Assembly: GCA_020631735.1 (NCBI GenBank)
Contig: CM036162.1
Span: forward strand, 90,692,401 to 90,756,400
Origin: Saccharum officinarum
Lineage: Eukaryota; Streptophyta; Magnoliopsida; Poales; Poaceae
Direction: 5' to 3'
Length of the DNA: 64,000 nt
Shown here: positions 35,747 to 47,667 of the stretch, piece after piece
Layout: each line of letters begins with the position of its first letter
Position numbering within the stretch: the first letter of the stretch is position 1
Program-made: the position numbers and the translations under genes
Notes under the pieces: model-generated
Told to the model about the DNA's origin: nothing
The model's database searches: none
What the model saw: only the letters and a program-made list of their open reading frames with translations

Positions 35747-38700
35747 ATCTCCCCCTTTTTGGTAATTGATGACAACTCTACAAAGATATGGAAATTAAGC
35801 TTTTTCAAGCTAGCACTTCAAAAAGTGTAAATTGCTAACTTGTTTTGGATTTAATGTTACTTATCTAACTTTTAAGCTCTATGTCAAGATTTGGATAAGC
35901 ACCATAAAATCCGACTTGGTAGTGCTAGCTCCCCCTTCATATGTGCTCAAAAGGTTTAGTTTTAAGCTCACACATATGCATGAATATGAAATTTGTGGGA
36001 GGGTTAGCACTACTAAGTGATGCTAAGGTGTATAGAATAAACCTTTGTAGCTCGCTACCAATTAGTAGCTTGATACCATTTGAAAATCACAAGTTTGCCA
36101 TCATCCTTAGCATCATGAGTAGCTAGACATCAAAAACACTAGAAACCCCGTGAGATCAACATTATAAGCAAGGTTCTAGTTTTTGCATGATAATCATAAG
36201 TCTAGCTATCATCCTATGCATGCTAGTTATCAAATCATCATTCAAGTTCTATAACTAGCATACACCACACAAGCATGCATATTGAAATTAAGAACTTTAT
36301 GCAATGCAAGCAAGCACATGAATTATGCACATATCAAATGTAAACAATCAAAGTTCATGAGCTTGCTCCCCCTACTTGTGTGCTTTCTTTGTCCAAGAAT
36401 GTTTGATCCCCTTACATTCTTCAATGTTACTCCCTCTTTGTCCATGTCCATGTCTAATCTTTCCAATCTCTTCCAAAGCTCAAAAAGCTTTTCATATCTT
36501 TGTCCAATCTCTCCCCCTTTGTCATCAATTTCCATAAAAGGTGTTCTTCTCAATTGATACAAAGGCTTGTATTGGGGTAGATGGTTGAGATTTGAATATT
36601 GCATTTTTGATGGACATTACCACATATGTTGGAATGACAAACTTTATGGTTGCTCTTGAGATTCCACATAGGATCTTTGACCTTGATACCAATTGGTGGG
36701 GCTCCTCCCCCTATGTCATAGCATGTGTCATTCACTTGAGATACTACTTGGAGATGAGGGTAGCATTACTTGATTTGATCACTTAAGGTTGAGGATCACT
36801 TGTGAAACCATTGTCTTGCATGAATGATACCACGTGAAGATACCATGAGTAGAAATGTGATACCATTTGAAAGAATTTTCTAGTATGGATTCACTTTGAA
36901 GGATTTGGCAATAATATTCACTTCTTGAACATTTGCTATCTTCATGAGTACCATTTGTAAGATATCACTTGTAGATCATTATCTAGACACCACTTGTACA
37001 TACCACTTGGAAGATCAATTTGAGTCTAGATACTACTTGAAACAAACAAGATATCTATTTTTATTGTTGTCTTGTGCTTGTACTCTTATCATTGTCATGA
37101 GCTTCTTGTATGACTTGAACTATATTGATTTGCCTAAGATTCCAAGTTCGGTTTGATCCAATGACACGCTTCTTCACACCTCAAGCTAAGGGTTATCTTG
37201 CCAATGTTGTACTTGTCACTTGTTAGCAATCCAAACTAGATCAAGTACTTAGGTTCACTAGCTCATGAACAAATTCATACTCATACCACTAGAACATTTA
37301 GACAATCAAGCAATAGTGGTAGGCTATGAATCTAAAATTTTTATTTGTTATGCATGATCCTAATAAGTATGTACTATATGCACTAACCGCATACTAGTAA
37401 GGGATGAAATGATCATGCACATTACAATGATACCTTTGCTATGTTGGAGTAGAGGATAGTCACATAGATTCTAATTCATTACTCCAATAGCAATGTGAAG
37501 TCTAATTTATAAGCTTGGTGAAGACCAATCATCATAGATAAATCCATTCTTCACCCATATGAAATGTAAACCACTTATGATCAAGTGCATTATCTTGTTG
37601 TGGTTGGCTTGCTTCATAATATCATTTTTGCTTGTATGAGAGAACTACTTAGAATATCACTTGAAATACATGACTAGCTCTCTTTTGGGTGTTGCTTGCT
37701 CTTTAGATCAATTCTTTTGATTGCTTCAACTAAGCATCACAAGTTCCTCGGATCACCACTTCCATGTTAGCCTTCCAAGTCCCAAACTTGGTTTCACCTA
37801 CACACGGCGGCAAGCCCCTCACTAGGGAGAAGTGACCTTTCTCCAAAGAACCACTCTTGATACTCACTTGAAATGATATAGTTTGATTGATCCAAATGAT
37901 GAACTCAATCTTGATGAATAATCCTTGAATCTACATTTGACTCCAACTCTTTCTACTTGTTTAAGTCCTTTTCTTCCTACCAAATGATCTCTAATCATCA
38001 CTAGAACTTAAACTTCATCTTCATCTTAAGTTTGATCTTGATCTTCAAATTGAGTACCAAATAAGTACACCAAGTACATACCACAATCAAATGTTCTTGT
38101 ACTCATTGCTTTTCATGCTTCTAGATCAATCCAAAACCAAACTTAGGTACCTCAACCACTTATAAACATGTTTCCAACTTGAGGACCTTTCAATCAAAGT
38201 GACTCTAGATTAATCCAATGATTGTCACTTTTCTGGCAGATTCTGTACCCTTCAAAGAAAAATTCATATCTCCCAATGTACAGATCCAAATGCCATGAAA
38301 TTTGGTGGAGATGTGATTCACTAAGTCATCTAGCAGCTGTAAAAATTTGAGATTTATTTGACATCTAGATTGCTACCAGATTTTAAATCTTCCACCACTG
38401 CTACATGCTGAAAACTGCTGCACTATAGCTGAGAAGATGTACTCCAAAGTCGAAGCATCTCTTATTCACTTCTCATAAAATTTCTACAGCATCTTCTTCC
38501 ATAAGTGTAGAGCATGTATACCAAATTTCAAGCCAATCCAAATAGATTTGATCACTCAAACATGGCTAAGATCATTGCTAGCTCAGATTTTTAATGTAGG
38601 ACAGATTTCAATACATGAGCTATTCTTCATCAAATATGAATCAAACTTGAAACTAACTTGTTTGAATACTTTCACAAGACATATATCCATTCAATCCACT

Positions 38701-39078
38701 TACTAAATATCATCTCATGAATTTATCCAACACAAACCAATCCAAACTTGATTACTAATCTTTTAATCCATTCAAACATCTCATAGCAAGCAACATTGCA
38801 TATATATCCAATTCAATCAACAAGAGATATACCTTGGTTAGCTCATGATTATTCATAGCAAGCTTTCTACTCAAATAAATTACAAGCCATAAAATAATTC
38901 CAATAAATCATCCACAACTTGATTATGACACTTGTATGTTGTAGTACTTTGGACTTCACTCATTTTGACTTGGCATTGGGATAGAATTGCAATAAGCTTC
39001 AATACTTGAGTCAACATATAATGATAAATATGAAATCAATTTGAGTCAAGCCTCCAATGCCATGGTACCTACACACAA
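35747..39078. other. Polypurine tract and non-coding internal region of unit 2
   Basis: It begins with the same purine tract as unit 1 and continues with the AT-rich, pol-less region. It differs from unit 1 by scattered single bases only. Confidence 0.7.
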
Positions 39079-40500
39079 TCATCCACTCTTTGATGGTACC
39101 CAAACTAGTTTGGGTCCTCTCAAATTAGGTGCAACATACTTAGGCATAGCCTTAGTATGAGTAGCGGGATGTTTTGCAATTTCAACCAATGAGGTACCAT
39201 TGCCATCCTTTCTAAGCATATTAGTATCATTAATTGAAATAGGCTTAGAATTGTTACCTAGGGGACATGAATGTGCCATGTGTCCCCTTTCCCGGCATGA
39301 GTAGCAACTTCTCTTAGATTGAGCCTTTTCTTCATTGCTCATATGTTGCTTCTCATTGCCTTGCCTCTTACGAGTTGCTTGAATCTTCTTTTCAAGCTTG
39401 GTAGGACACCCCGAGGCAAAGTGTCCCATATCTCCATATTTGAAGCACTTGATGTGAGCATGTACTTTCTTCTCATCTTGATTCTTGCTCATCATCTTGA
39501 CATCTTGAATTTGCATTGGATGTCTTGTTCTTCCACCCCTTCTTGTTTTCTTCTTCTTTATCATCAAGTCACTAACATCTTCATGATTGATTTTGACTTG
39601 ATCTTGGGGCTTTGCTTTTGGCTCAACTTGAGACTTCTTAGTAGGGCAACACTTGGCAATATGTCCCACTTCATGGCATTGGTAGCACATGAGTTGGGAT
39701 AGCTTCTTTACATCTTTCTTCTTCTTAATCTTGCCCTTGCTCTTGTTGTAGCCAATACCACTCTTATCACCATATCTTCTTTGATTAGTTATGATATGCT
39801 CAATGACGATTTTAGAGTTGTAGCACCTCTCCAACTTGTTGCTCAAATTCTTCACTTCACTTTTGAGCTCATTGTTCTCCTTCAAAAGGTTAGTCTCACA
39901 AGACATAGAGGTAGAACAAGCATCTAATTTTGAAGAACATGGCATATATAATAAATCATCACAAGAGGTGGATACATGCTTCTTGCCTACATCACAAGGG
40001 TTAGCAATATGTGATTGATCATTTGACCCAAATGATGAGCTCTCACTAGTTTTGGTTTCTTCATTAGAAAGCCTTTTAGTGAGTAAAGCATGTTCTTGTA
40101 CCAAGTTATCATGAGCAACACTTAGTTTCTCATGAGTTAATTTTAGCTCATCATGTGAACAAGTAGTAACATAAAGTAGATGCTTTTGTTGTTCACATGT
40201 GGTCTTTAGAAAAGAGTTATCATATTCCAATTTACTTACTTTTTCCATTTCTCTTTTCAAGGCTCTTGTGAGTTTATATAAAAGCTCTAAATTTGGATCA
40301 TCACAATCCACAACAAAACCACCAACATGTATCTTAGTGTTACCATGTGATGATGTTGAAGAGCTTGTTGAAGCATCACTCTCATAGCCATCATCTTCAC
40401 CATCAAGTGTGCATGAGGTAGAATCAATGCTTGCATCACTTGTGGCATTAGCATTCTTCTTGTCAAGCGATTTTGTGATATGATTATCTTTGTCATCACT
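39079..40500 (-). pseudogene. gag of unit 2, 5'-truncated
   Basis: An open frame of about 470 codons covers the coiled middle and the three CCHC-type knuckles of the same gag (knuckles CYQCHEVGHIAKCC, CFKYGDMGHFASGC, CYSCRERGHMAHSC). It lacks the N-terminal domain and start codon, lost in a deletion that joins gag at 40500 to LTR C. It keeps the base missing from unit 1 near 32330, so its remaining frame is continuous. No ATG marks a natural start at the truncated end. Confidence 0.88.
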
Positions 40501-41066
40501 CAACTTGCCACGCCACTCGATCCTAACACGTATGCAAAGTTAGATCGCTCAAGTGGCACTAGATGACCGATATGCAAACAAGTTTGCCCCTCTTGATAGT
40601 ACGGCCATCTATCCTAAATCCGGTCATAAACTTCTCTACACACCTATGACCGGTGAAATGGAAATGCCCTAGGTTATACCTTTGCCTTGCGCATTCCACT
40701 CCATCTCCTCCGATGTTGATGCAACACATGCACCAACCAATCACCAAATGATATGATCCACTTCATATCATCACGTGACCGTATTGGTTCATCGATCTTG
40801 ACCTCACTTGCTCTTCACCGTTGCCTCGGTCCTTCGGCGCCAAGCCATCACACAACTTGCCCTTCACCCTAGCAACCGGTCCATCAAGCCAAGCCTCATC
40901 TTGATCTTCTCCACCTTGGTCACATGACTCCATGTCATGTCTCATATGCAATGAGCTCCTTCATGACACCATCACATGTGGACTAATCTCCTGTGTATCT
41001 CACATAACCACATATTAGTCCACCTAAGTTGTCACTCAATTACCAAAACCAAACAAGGACCTTTCA
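40501..41066 (-). repeat. LTR C, 566-bp remnant of the 5' LTR of unit 2
   Basis: Equals LTR B positions 35181-35746, the U3 end in element orientation. The remaining ~1.9 kb of LTR, the primer-binding site and the start of gag are deleted. The breakpoint has a 4-bp overlap CACT common to gag (32755-type site) and the LTR. Confidence 0.9.
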
Positions 41067-41071
41067 GAGCC
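41067..41071. repeat. Right target-site duplication GAGCC
   Basis: Directly follows the CA end of LTR C and matches 25493-25497. Confidence 0.85.
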
Positions 41072-41295
41072 GCAGCTGTCGCGACGAGGAGCGAGGGAGG
41101 AATAGCAGAGCACTTGCAGCAGCCCGCCGTGGGGGCAGGGAGAGAGGGGCCACCAGCGGCCGTGTCGCCGTCGCCGTCGCCGCGCGGGGGGCACCGTCTC
41201 CTAGGCCTCGCGCAGGGGGGCGCCCGCGGCCGGACGGAGGGAGCGCCGGCGCGCCCGTCCGCCATGCCGTGGCGAGGTCGGACTGGGGGGAGGCC
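41072..41295. other. GC-rich right half of the segment split by the retroelement
   Basis: CpG- and G-rich DNA continues the GC-rich sequence that ends at 25492. On the minus strand an ATG at 41265 opens a frame that stays open to the insertion point and, across the empty site, for about 80 more codons. The composition is so biased that this may be chance. It could be a first exon or a captured gene fragment; no domain is recognised. Confidence 0.4.
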
Positions 41296-41604
41296 TAAGG
41301 CTGGGCATTCAGGTTACCCGAAAATCTCAGGTCGGGTAATTAAGGTAGTTGGGAATTCGGGTATTGAAAATTGCTACCTGTTTTTTTCTCCGAAAATGCA
41401 TTACTCGAATTTTTGGTACCCGATAATTCGGGTTCGGGTTTTACCCGATATACCCGAAATTAACAAAACCAACCATTTTGGAAGAATTCAAGTACTATTT
41501 TAAAGCAATAAACAATAGTCCTTTAAATTATGATCGGGTACTTCGGGTCTAGGTTCGGGTAATTCGGGTTCGGGAATTGGGTATCGGGTATTTTGTCCAC
41601 CCGA
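41296..41604. mobile_element. MITE-like repeat rich in GGGTA/TACCCGA
   Basis: Many copies of CGGGTA, TTCGGGT and TACCCGA lie in both orientations, with imperfect inverted ends (GGCTGGGCATTCAGGTTACC versus CGGGTGGACAAAATACCC). It is non-coding. The superfamily is probably hAT but this is not certain. Confidence 0.55.
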
Positions 41605-41884
41605 GGAGGCGACGAGAAGCGTTGGGAAGAGAAGAGGACCACGGGTTTTTTTTTTCGTGCGGTGAGGAAGGAGATATTTACCGTAACAGCGCTGAAGAAT
41701 GAGTGTCTGAGGTTTAGCTGTGCAGACGTGGTATAGGTGAACCAATCAGAGAAGCCGTTGGTCTGACGGCGCTGAGGTGGAGCAAGGGGTGAATTTGGGG
41801 CGACGTGGCCGAACCGGCTGCACTGGCCTTGCCTTCGGCTCGTAGGGGTAAATTTGGATCGATACGGTCTTCGGAAGTTAAATA

Positions 41885-42158
41885 GGCCGTGTTTAGTTCC
41901 ACCGAGTTGGTGGCGGCTGAATTCCTGTTCAGTACTGTAGCGCACTGTAACATTTTGTTTTTATTTGGTAAAAATTGTCCAAACATTGACTAATTAGGTT
42001 CAAAATGTTCGTCTCGCAAAGTACAACAAAACTGTGCAATTAGTTTTTGATTTCATCTACATTTAGTACTCCATGCATGTGTCGACATTTTGATGTGACG
42101 GAGAATCTTCTTTTTGCATAGTGGAATTTAGAGAAATATTTGGGATCTAAACAGGCCC
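41885..42158. mobile_element. MITE with GGCCGTGTTTAGTTCC end
   Basis: Same family as 13172-13422: shares CATTGACTAATTAGGTTCA-type and CGTCTCGCAAAGTACAAC-type core blocks and TTTAGTACTCCATGCATG. The right end reads ATCTAAACAGGCC. Confidence 0.75.
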
Positions 42159-42671
42159 ATAGTCTCAACGAGGTCACAGCAGCTACGAACCATCACTGGC
42201 GAGTTCAGCGCATCCTAGCCTTCCTGCTACAATGCTACTTGCAGGGCGACGGGGTCGTATATATAAGAATGAAAGTTCTTGCGTGGACTAGGCAAACGTC
42301 TTTTTTTGAGTAGGTTCACGTACAACTGCGTCCTACTACACGAGTACACGACCCGGTTGCCGACTGCCGTGATGATCTACGGCATGTGAGTTGGAGAATA
42401 TTTCTTCTTCTAAAAAGTTTCTTCTAACACTAGAAAACCATGGGCGCGGCCTTGCCGCGCTAGCTAGGGCTGTTCCAGTAGAGAACTTGCGAGTAGTGCT
42501 AGCGGTGGTCATGTATCGTGATGGAAAATGTGACTTATTGGTAGTGACCTTATCTCCTATTGATAGGTCGCCGTTCGGGAACCAAATGCCGACTGAAGGG
42601 TGAATTGCCGATCGTGCTGCAAAGAGATTGAGATCGACAGTTCTTGCTTGATGTTTGTCAAAGAACTTTTA
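42159..42671. other. Intergenic DNA, nothing firm
   Basis: No gene is supported. A palindromic GGGCGCGGCCTTGCCGCGC lies at about 42443-42461, next to CACTAGAAAA. Confidence 0.4.
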
Positions 42672-42885
42672 GTGCATCCCAAATTATAAGTCATTTCAAT
42701 TTTCTTGGAAAGTCAAAACATCTTAAGTTTGATCAAATCTATAAAAAAAATGGCATTTATGATAGCAAATGAATATCATTATATTAATTATTAATTATAT
42801 TTTTATAGTATACATTTTTTATGTCATAAATCTATGTAATTTTCTCTATAAATTTGATCAAACTTATAATTTGGAATGGAGGGAG
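42672..42885. mobile_element. Stowaway-like MITE
   Basis: The right end ATAATTTGGAATGGAGGGAG is followed by TA. The left end CATCCCAAATTATAAG is a decayed inverted match preceded by TA. The interior is AT-rich with TTGATCAAA motifs on both arms. Confidence 0.7.
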
Positions 42886-44312
42886 TACTTATTCATTTGG
42901 TTTTGTTCCTTTCCAGATTATCTATTGAACTGGAATCGATAATTGCAGGTCATGGCACAACCTGAATTGATATTTTCTATTTCGAATTAGATGCTTTGCT
43001 GAAATATGCATTTTCCGATCTTTTTGAACACCGATCACTGTAAGAGATGAATTTTGTGAAGCACTGAAGCTACCCTGATGAAGTAGTATCAAAATCAAAG
43101 AACATTTCGATTTTCCCCTAGCTGATGGTAAGGATCATGTGTATTTCTGAATAAGCACTTCACGCCTTCCTTCAAACTAAATCGAGGCAGCAGCAGTTTA
43201 TAATTCTGAGTTGAAATAGCTACCAAAAAAAGAAATTGAATGAACATGTCTATGAGTATGTTGGTTACAACGTTAACCATTGTGATGTTGTTAATATGCA
43301 ACGTAATTAATAGCTATTTTAAATGAAACTTACATATAAAAGTAACAAACATGACTGCAATGGTTATTATTACATATGCCAAATGGCCTCAGTTCATTCA
43401 GAATAGAAGAAGGGACCATATACTTCTAATGGTTCTCATCAGTGCATGTGCCAAAAAAAGTACAACAGAAAGATCATAAAGGAGTGATAATCATCATTGC
43501 ATATTCCCATATATCTTAGTTCAGAAAAAAAATAGACAGATGGATGGTAATCATCATTGCATATTCTCAAATGTCATAGGTCAATTAAAATGTATAGTGA
43601 TTATATAAATTGTGAGCTATTGTAAGCTTACCAAATAGGTATGCATACACAGCAACAACAACAGCTATGATAAGCTGACTCCCACATCATTGGAACTAAA
43701 CAGTGTTGAGTTCAATAACAGAAAAAACAGGCATGGATATATAATTCTTATCTTAGCTTGTAGGTTGTTCAGGAGAGGTGAAGTGAATGATGTCTGATGC
43801 CTTGACTTCGATAGTAGCTCGCACCTAAAGCGATATGGAACTATTTTAGACTAAAAAAATCTGTCATGACCGGTAAGCTATCTGAAAACAAACGTATAAC
43901 TAATCAACATGTAGAAGTGTGGGTATTTTTTGCAGGATGAAATATAGTAATCAGAGGCGTAATACCATGTGAAAATGCCGTAAACTATTAGTTCATTTAA
44001 TTGTACATGAAAACAATTTGATTGTCTATACTTGTACGGCTCTTTGAATTTGTAATTTGAAAACAATTTGACTGTACAATTCGTAGCCTGCTAAAAAACA
44101 GTTAAATTCAGCAGCAATAAAGTCTGTACTTGTACAACGAGTGAAAATTAGCTAATCAAATTGAGAAGCAGAAGGGCTAGCAATATTCTGACTATATTAG
44201 ATTACAGTACACAAAGGAAAGGGAATAGCAAGGTTATTAATAATGTATGATCTTCAGAACATTAGAGAGGAACAGAATTTTTACCCTTAACTGCAAAAAT
44301 TGCAGCCGTAAG
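42886..44312. other. AT-rich intergenic DNA
   Basis: No supported gene. The short phrase GGTAATCATCATTGCATATT occurs near 43487 in a variant form and again near 43545. Nothing else was recognised. Confidence 0.45.
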
Positions 44313-44574
44313 ATCACATGAAGCAGGAGGTGGCAGTTGCAGGCTTGCAGCACGCGAGAGCAGTGGCAGCCTGTGGCGCCTCGCACCTGGTACGTCCACC
44401 GGCCAGGGCTTTCTCGGACAAGCGCAGAGGCGAGGCCAGACATGGCGGGGGCGCAGTGTGTTTGCGTGCTGGCCCCGGGGAGGCGACGCGGTGGGCCAGG
44501 CCCCCGTCCATGTCAGGGCGAGGCGGCCTCAGCCACCAGCGTGGAGGCGAGGTGGCACCTATGCGGCTGCTACC
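44313..44574. other. GC-rich island, left part
   Basis: GC-rich DNA with chance frames on both strands and no domain. It is contiguous with 44855-45330 once the hAT-like insertion is removed. Confidence 0.4.
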
Positions 44575-44846
44575 TAGGGATGAAAATGGTACGGATATTT
44601 TCCGAGCGTATTCGAGACCGAATCCGTTTAGAGGGGTTTTAATCCGTCCGTATCCGAGTCCGGATATTTAACATCTGATACCGTATTCGTATCCGAATAT
44701 TTAAATCACATATTTATGATGTCGATATCCAATCATATCCTATCCGGTATTTTTTATACTATCCGTATTCGAATCCGAATCCGGACATAAATATGAAAAC
44801 AAATATGATATCAGTGATATCCGTCCGTATCCGATCCGTTTTCATC
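44575..44846. mobile_element. Short hAT-like MITE with 8-bp target duplication
   Basis: Starts TAGGGATGAAAATGG and ends CCGTTTTCATC. The last bases of the right end (expected CCTA) are missing. It is flanked by a perfect 8-bp repeat CTGCTACC (44567-44574 and 44847-44854), the hAT hallmark. The interior consists of ATCCGTATCCG-type motifs. Confidence 0.82.
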
Positions 44847-44854
44847 CTGCTACC

Positions 44855-45330
44855 CAGCGTGTGCGCGGCCATCTCCTCGACGCAGGATGAGTCCGGTTCC
44901 ATGGCTCCTGCGCGGCCGGCCCCCGGACGCACGCGACTCTGCCGTCGCGAGCTCAGTCTCGCCGCGCCTGGAGCCCGCTGTCGCGCCGGGAGCCCCCGCG
45001 GCGTCTGGAGCCCGCTGCCTCGCCAGCTCGTCGGTGGCAGGGACCCGCGCCGGTGGCTTGCGTGCTGCCGCTTGCGCCGGCGACCCGCAGTCAGCCGCAC
45101 CCACAGGCTGGGACTGGGAGCCGCCGCCAGATCCCCGCCTCGCCAGCCTGTTGCGAGGGGCCAGCTCACCGTCGTGCCAGTGCCTCGCGCCAGCTCACCG
45201 GCGACCGCGATTCAAGCCCGCTCTGGTGGCCCTGCAAGCGGAGGGACGGGAGGGTGGAGTGGAGAGCAGGGTAGGGGCGGCGGAGAAGGCGGAGGGACGA
45301 GCGTCGCCCGCGAAGCTTCGTGACGGTTCG
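44855..45330. other. GC-rich island, right part
   Basis: Strongly GC-rich, with overlapping long frames in several phases on both strands, the mark of composition and not of coding. No domain was recognised. Confidence 0.4.
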
Positions 45331-46079
45331 GGTAAATAATAAAACGGGTAGCAGACCCGAACCAACCCGCATCAAACGGTCTAGATCTTATGCTCGTCCG
45401 ATCCAACGGTTATCGGGCTAGCGGGCGACGTGGCTCTGTCCACTGCCCACGGTTTCCCCTGAAGATTCGTTATTAGAAGATTAGTATCTGTATAAGACTC
45501 AATACATTTAGAACTAATAATGAAACGTGATGTTCATATCAAATAATTTTGTACAGCTTACCTCAAAAGTATCTTCTAACATTCCTAGAGGCTAAGTCAA
45601 TAAAGATGGTGTAAATACGAATATAATCGAGCAATTTCTTCTCACTGTGTAAAGTTATCAGGCTACTTCTCCACCAATATGTCTCTTGCACTGTTCTCAA
45701 GATTAACCCAATGCATTGAATCATCAATATGCATAACGAAAAATGATTGTTCATCACAACTAGTAGACCATTATATAACTAGCAGATAAAATAAATTATG
45801 CATAACGGTGACAGATTTTTAAAAAGCCATTAACATGTACATAGTTCTAGCCTTCTAGGGATGCATAGTCCAATATGCAATTCATGATTGTAACAAAAGC
45901 TACTCATAATTTGGTTCAAATAGAGCATAGAACTTGTTTAATCGGTTAGGGCTAGTTATTAGTAGAGACTAAAATTAGTCCAAATTAGGGTCTTGCTTAG
46001 GTCCACCACAACTAAATTTTAATTTTTAGCTAGTTATTTAAATTCATGAAGTTTAGCTAATCAATGATCGGTTAACTAG
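45331..46079. other. AT-rich intergenic DNA, nothing recognised
   Basis: No gene, RNA gene or repeat boundaries were supported here. Confidence 0.45.
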
Positions 46080-47340
46080 TTAGTTAACTCACAGTTGAAG
46101 CCTTGTCTAATAAAATTAACCCAACCGGTTGGACCCCGTGCCCGGACACTACCACGCACGTAAGAGAGCCTGCGCCAGCCTGTTTTCGCACGCCCCACCA
46201 CATGGACCCCACGCTGCTTCTCGCCCCTACCATCGCGCTCGATCTGTTTCGCCCGATGACTGTTGCTCCCGCACGCGGGAAACCCACATGGGTCCCAGTT
46301 ACCTGCCTCACCTGCGGAGGCATCTGCCAGCCCCAGGCCCCCGCATGGTGACCCACGGCAATACCCCAGCAGAGCGATAGGCGTCTGCAGCAGGTGGGTC
46401 CCACTGCAATATGTGCGATATTCCGATTTACTTTTGCAACATTCATATGAAAACACTTGCAATATACGTCTGATACAGTTGAGACACTTGCAATATACGT
46501 CTGAAACAGCTGAAACACTTACAACATACGTCAGAAATACCCGAAAACACTTGAAATTCATTGCAAAAACATATGCAACATCCAGATCTACTTTTGCAAC
46601 CTCCAGATGAAACACTTGCAACATACGTATGAAACACCTGAAACATTTGAAACATACGCTTGCAACATGCATGCTATGCAACATACAGATATACTTCTGC
46701 AATATTCAAATGAAACACTTGAAACACCTGAGACACCTGAAACATATGCTTGCAACATGAAACATATGCTTACAACATGCATATATAGCTATTGAAACAT
46801 ACGCAACAACTAGATGAAACACTTTAACACATACATCTGAAACATTTGAAACATGACATCGCCGACGGCCACCTTGTGGGGGATTTGCGGTAACCAGCAA
46901 GCGGCGCTCGAGTGCTGTAGAGAGCGAGGAGGGTGGCAGGCGGGTGGCTCGACGCAGTGGAGAGAGAAAGGATGGCGCCAAGTAGGCGCCTGGGCACGCC
47001 ATAGTGGTCATCATGGACCATGCCGGAATCCGCGGCGGCACGGACTCGATGGCGAGTGGTGGTGCCCCCGGTGAGCAGCCCCCGCGGTGGAGGCAACGGC
47101 GACGGTCAGGGGGTGCGGCCTCCAGCGGCGAGGCGCCCCGCACTGGAGAAAGTCACGGCGAGTGGCAAGCGACACAGTGGAATCTACCGCGGCGGTCGAT
47201 GCCGTGGTGCGGCGGTGAAGAATGCCATGATGGGCGAGCGAGGAGGATTGAGGAATCGACGTCTAGCAATTGTTTTTTAATAGAGAAAACGCAAGCCTAT
47301 TGAGCCGGTCCGTTGCACAAGCCTAAGAAGCCATCGTCCG
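46080..47340. other. Two GC-rich blocks around a degenerate minisatellite
   Basis: GC-rich blocks at about 46125-46400 and 46860-47270 bracket an AT-rich repetitive block. This layout resembles a non-autonomous transposon that has taken up gene-like ends, but no terminal repeats or target duplication were identified. Confidence 0.4.
46434..46860. repeat. Degenerate TGAAACACTTGCAACATACG minisatellite
   Basis: About 430 bp built from variations on TGAAACACTTGCAACATACG and TGAAACATTTGAAACATACG, with unit lengths drifting between about 10 and 35 bp. It produces overlapping open frames in several phases on the minus strand that are not genes. Confidence 0.85.
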
Positions 47341-47667
47341 GACGGCCTGCAAGGAGCATTTCCGATCTTAGCCTGGATCATGCCACCAACGACGGAGTGC
47401 GGCCGCAGCCCGCAGGGCGAACGCAAAATCGTGAACGCACGATGGGAATTGGACGGTCGCAGGGCCCGCAGCCTTGGTCTAGGCCTGTGGAAGGCTGCGG
47501 GCGGACGGTCACGGCGCACACGCACAGGCATACTGTACTACTACAGTACTACTTGCTGCCAGCACATGCCACATCAAATGATTGATGAAGTCATTTTTGT
47601 TGAGATTCGACGAGCAAATATAGACCTATGCGCGCTGCTAAACCAAATATGCCACGGTATGTCTTTA
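47341..47667. other. Intergenic DNA, nothing recognised
   Basis: Moderately GC-rich sequence without a domain-bearing frame. Confidence 0.4.

Larger units (their letters stand above)
25493..41071 (-). mobile_element. Tandem composite of a gag-only LTR retrotransposon
   Basis: Architecture on the plus strand: LTR A 25498-28004, internal 28005-33241, LTR B 33242-35746, internal 35747-40500, partial LTR C 40501-41066. The element reads on the minus strand. LTRs run TGAAAGGTCC to GACCCTTCA. A primer-binding site complementary to initiator Met-tRNA and a purine tract are in the correct places. The outermost ends are flanked by GAGCC (25493-25497 and 41067-41071), a perfect 5-bp target duplication. 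About 20 differences separate the two internal regions by eye, so duplication was recent. Only a Copia-type gag is present; no protease, integrase or reverse transcriptase motif was found. It is a non-autonomous element that would need pol in trans. Confidence 0.9.

Noticed and set aside
44793..45339. 150-176-codon frames in the GC-rich island
   Set aside because: At least four frames on both strands overlap here, and one begins inside the hAT-like MITE; no domain is present.
46076..46702. 208-residue Cys/Phe/Val-rich minus-strand frame
   Set aside because: Its repetitive sequence simply translates the degenerate minisatellite; neighbouring frames are similarly repetitive.
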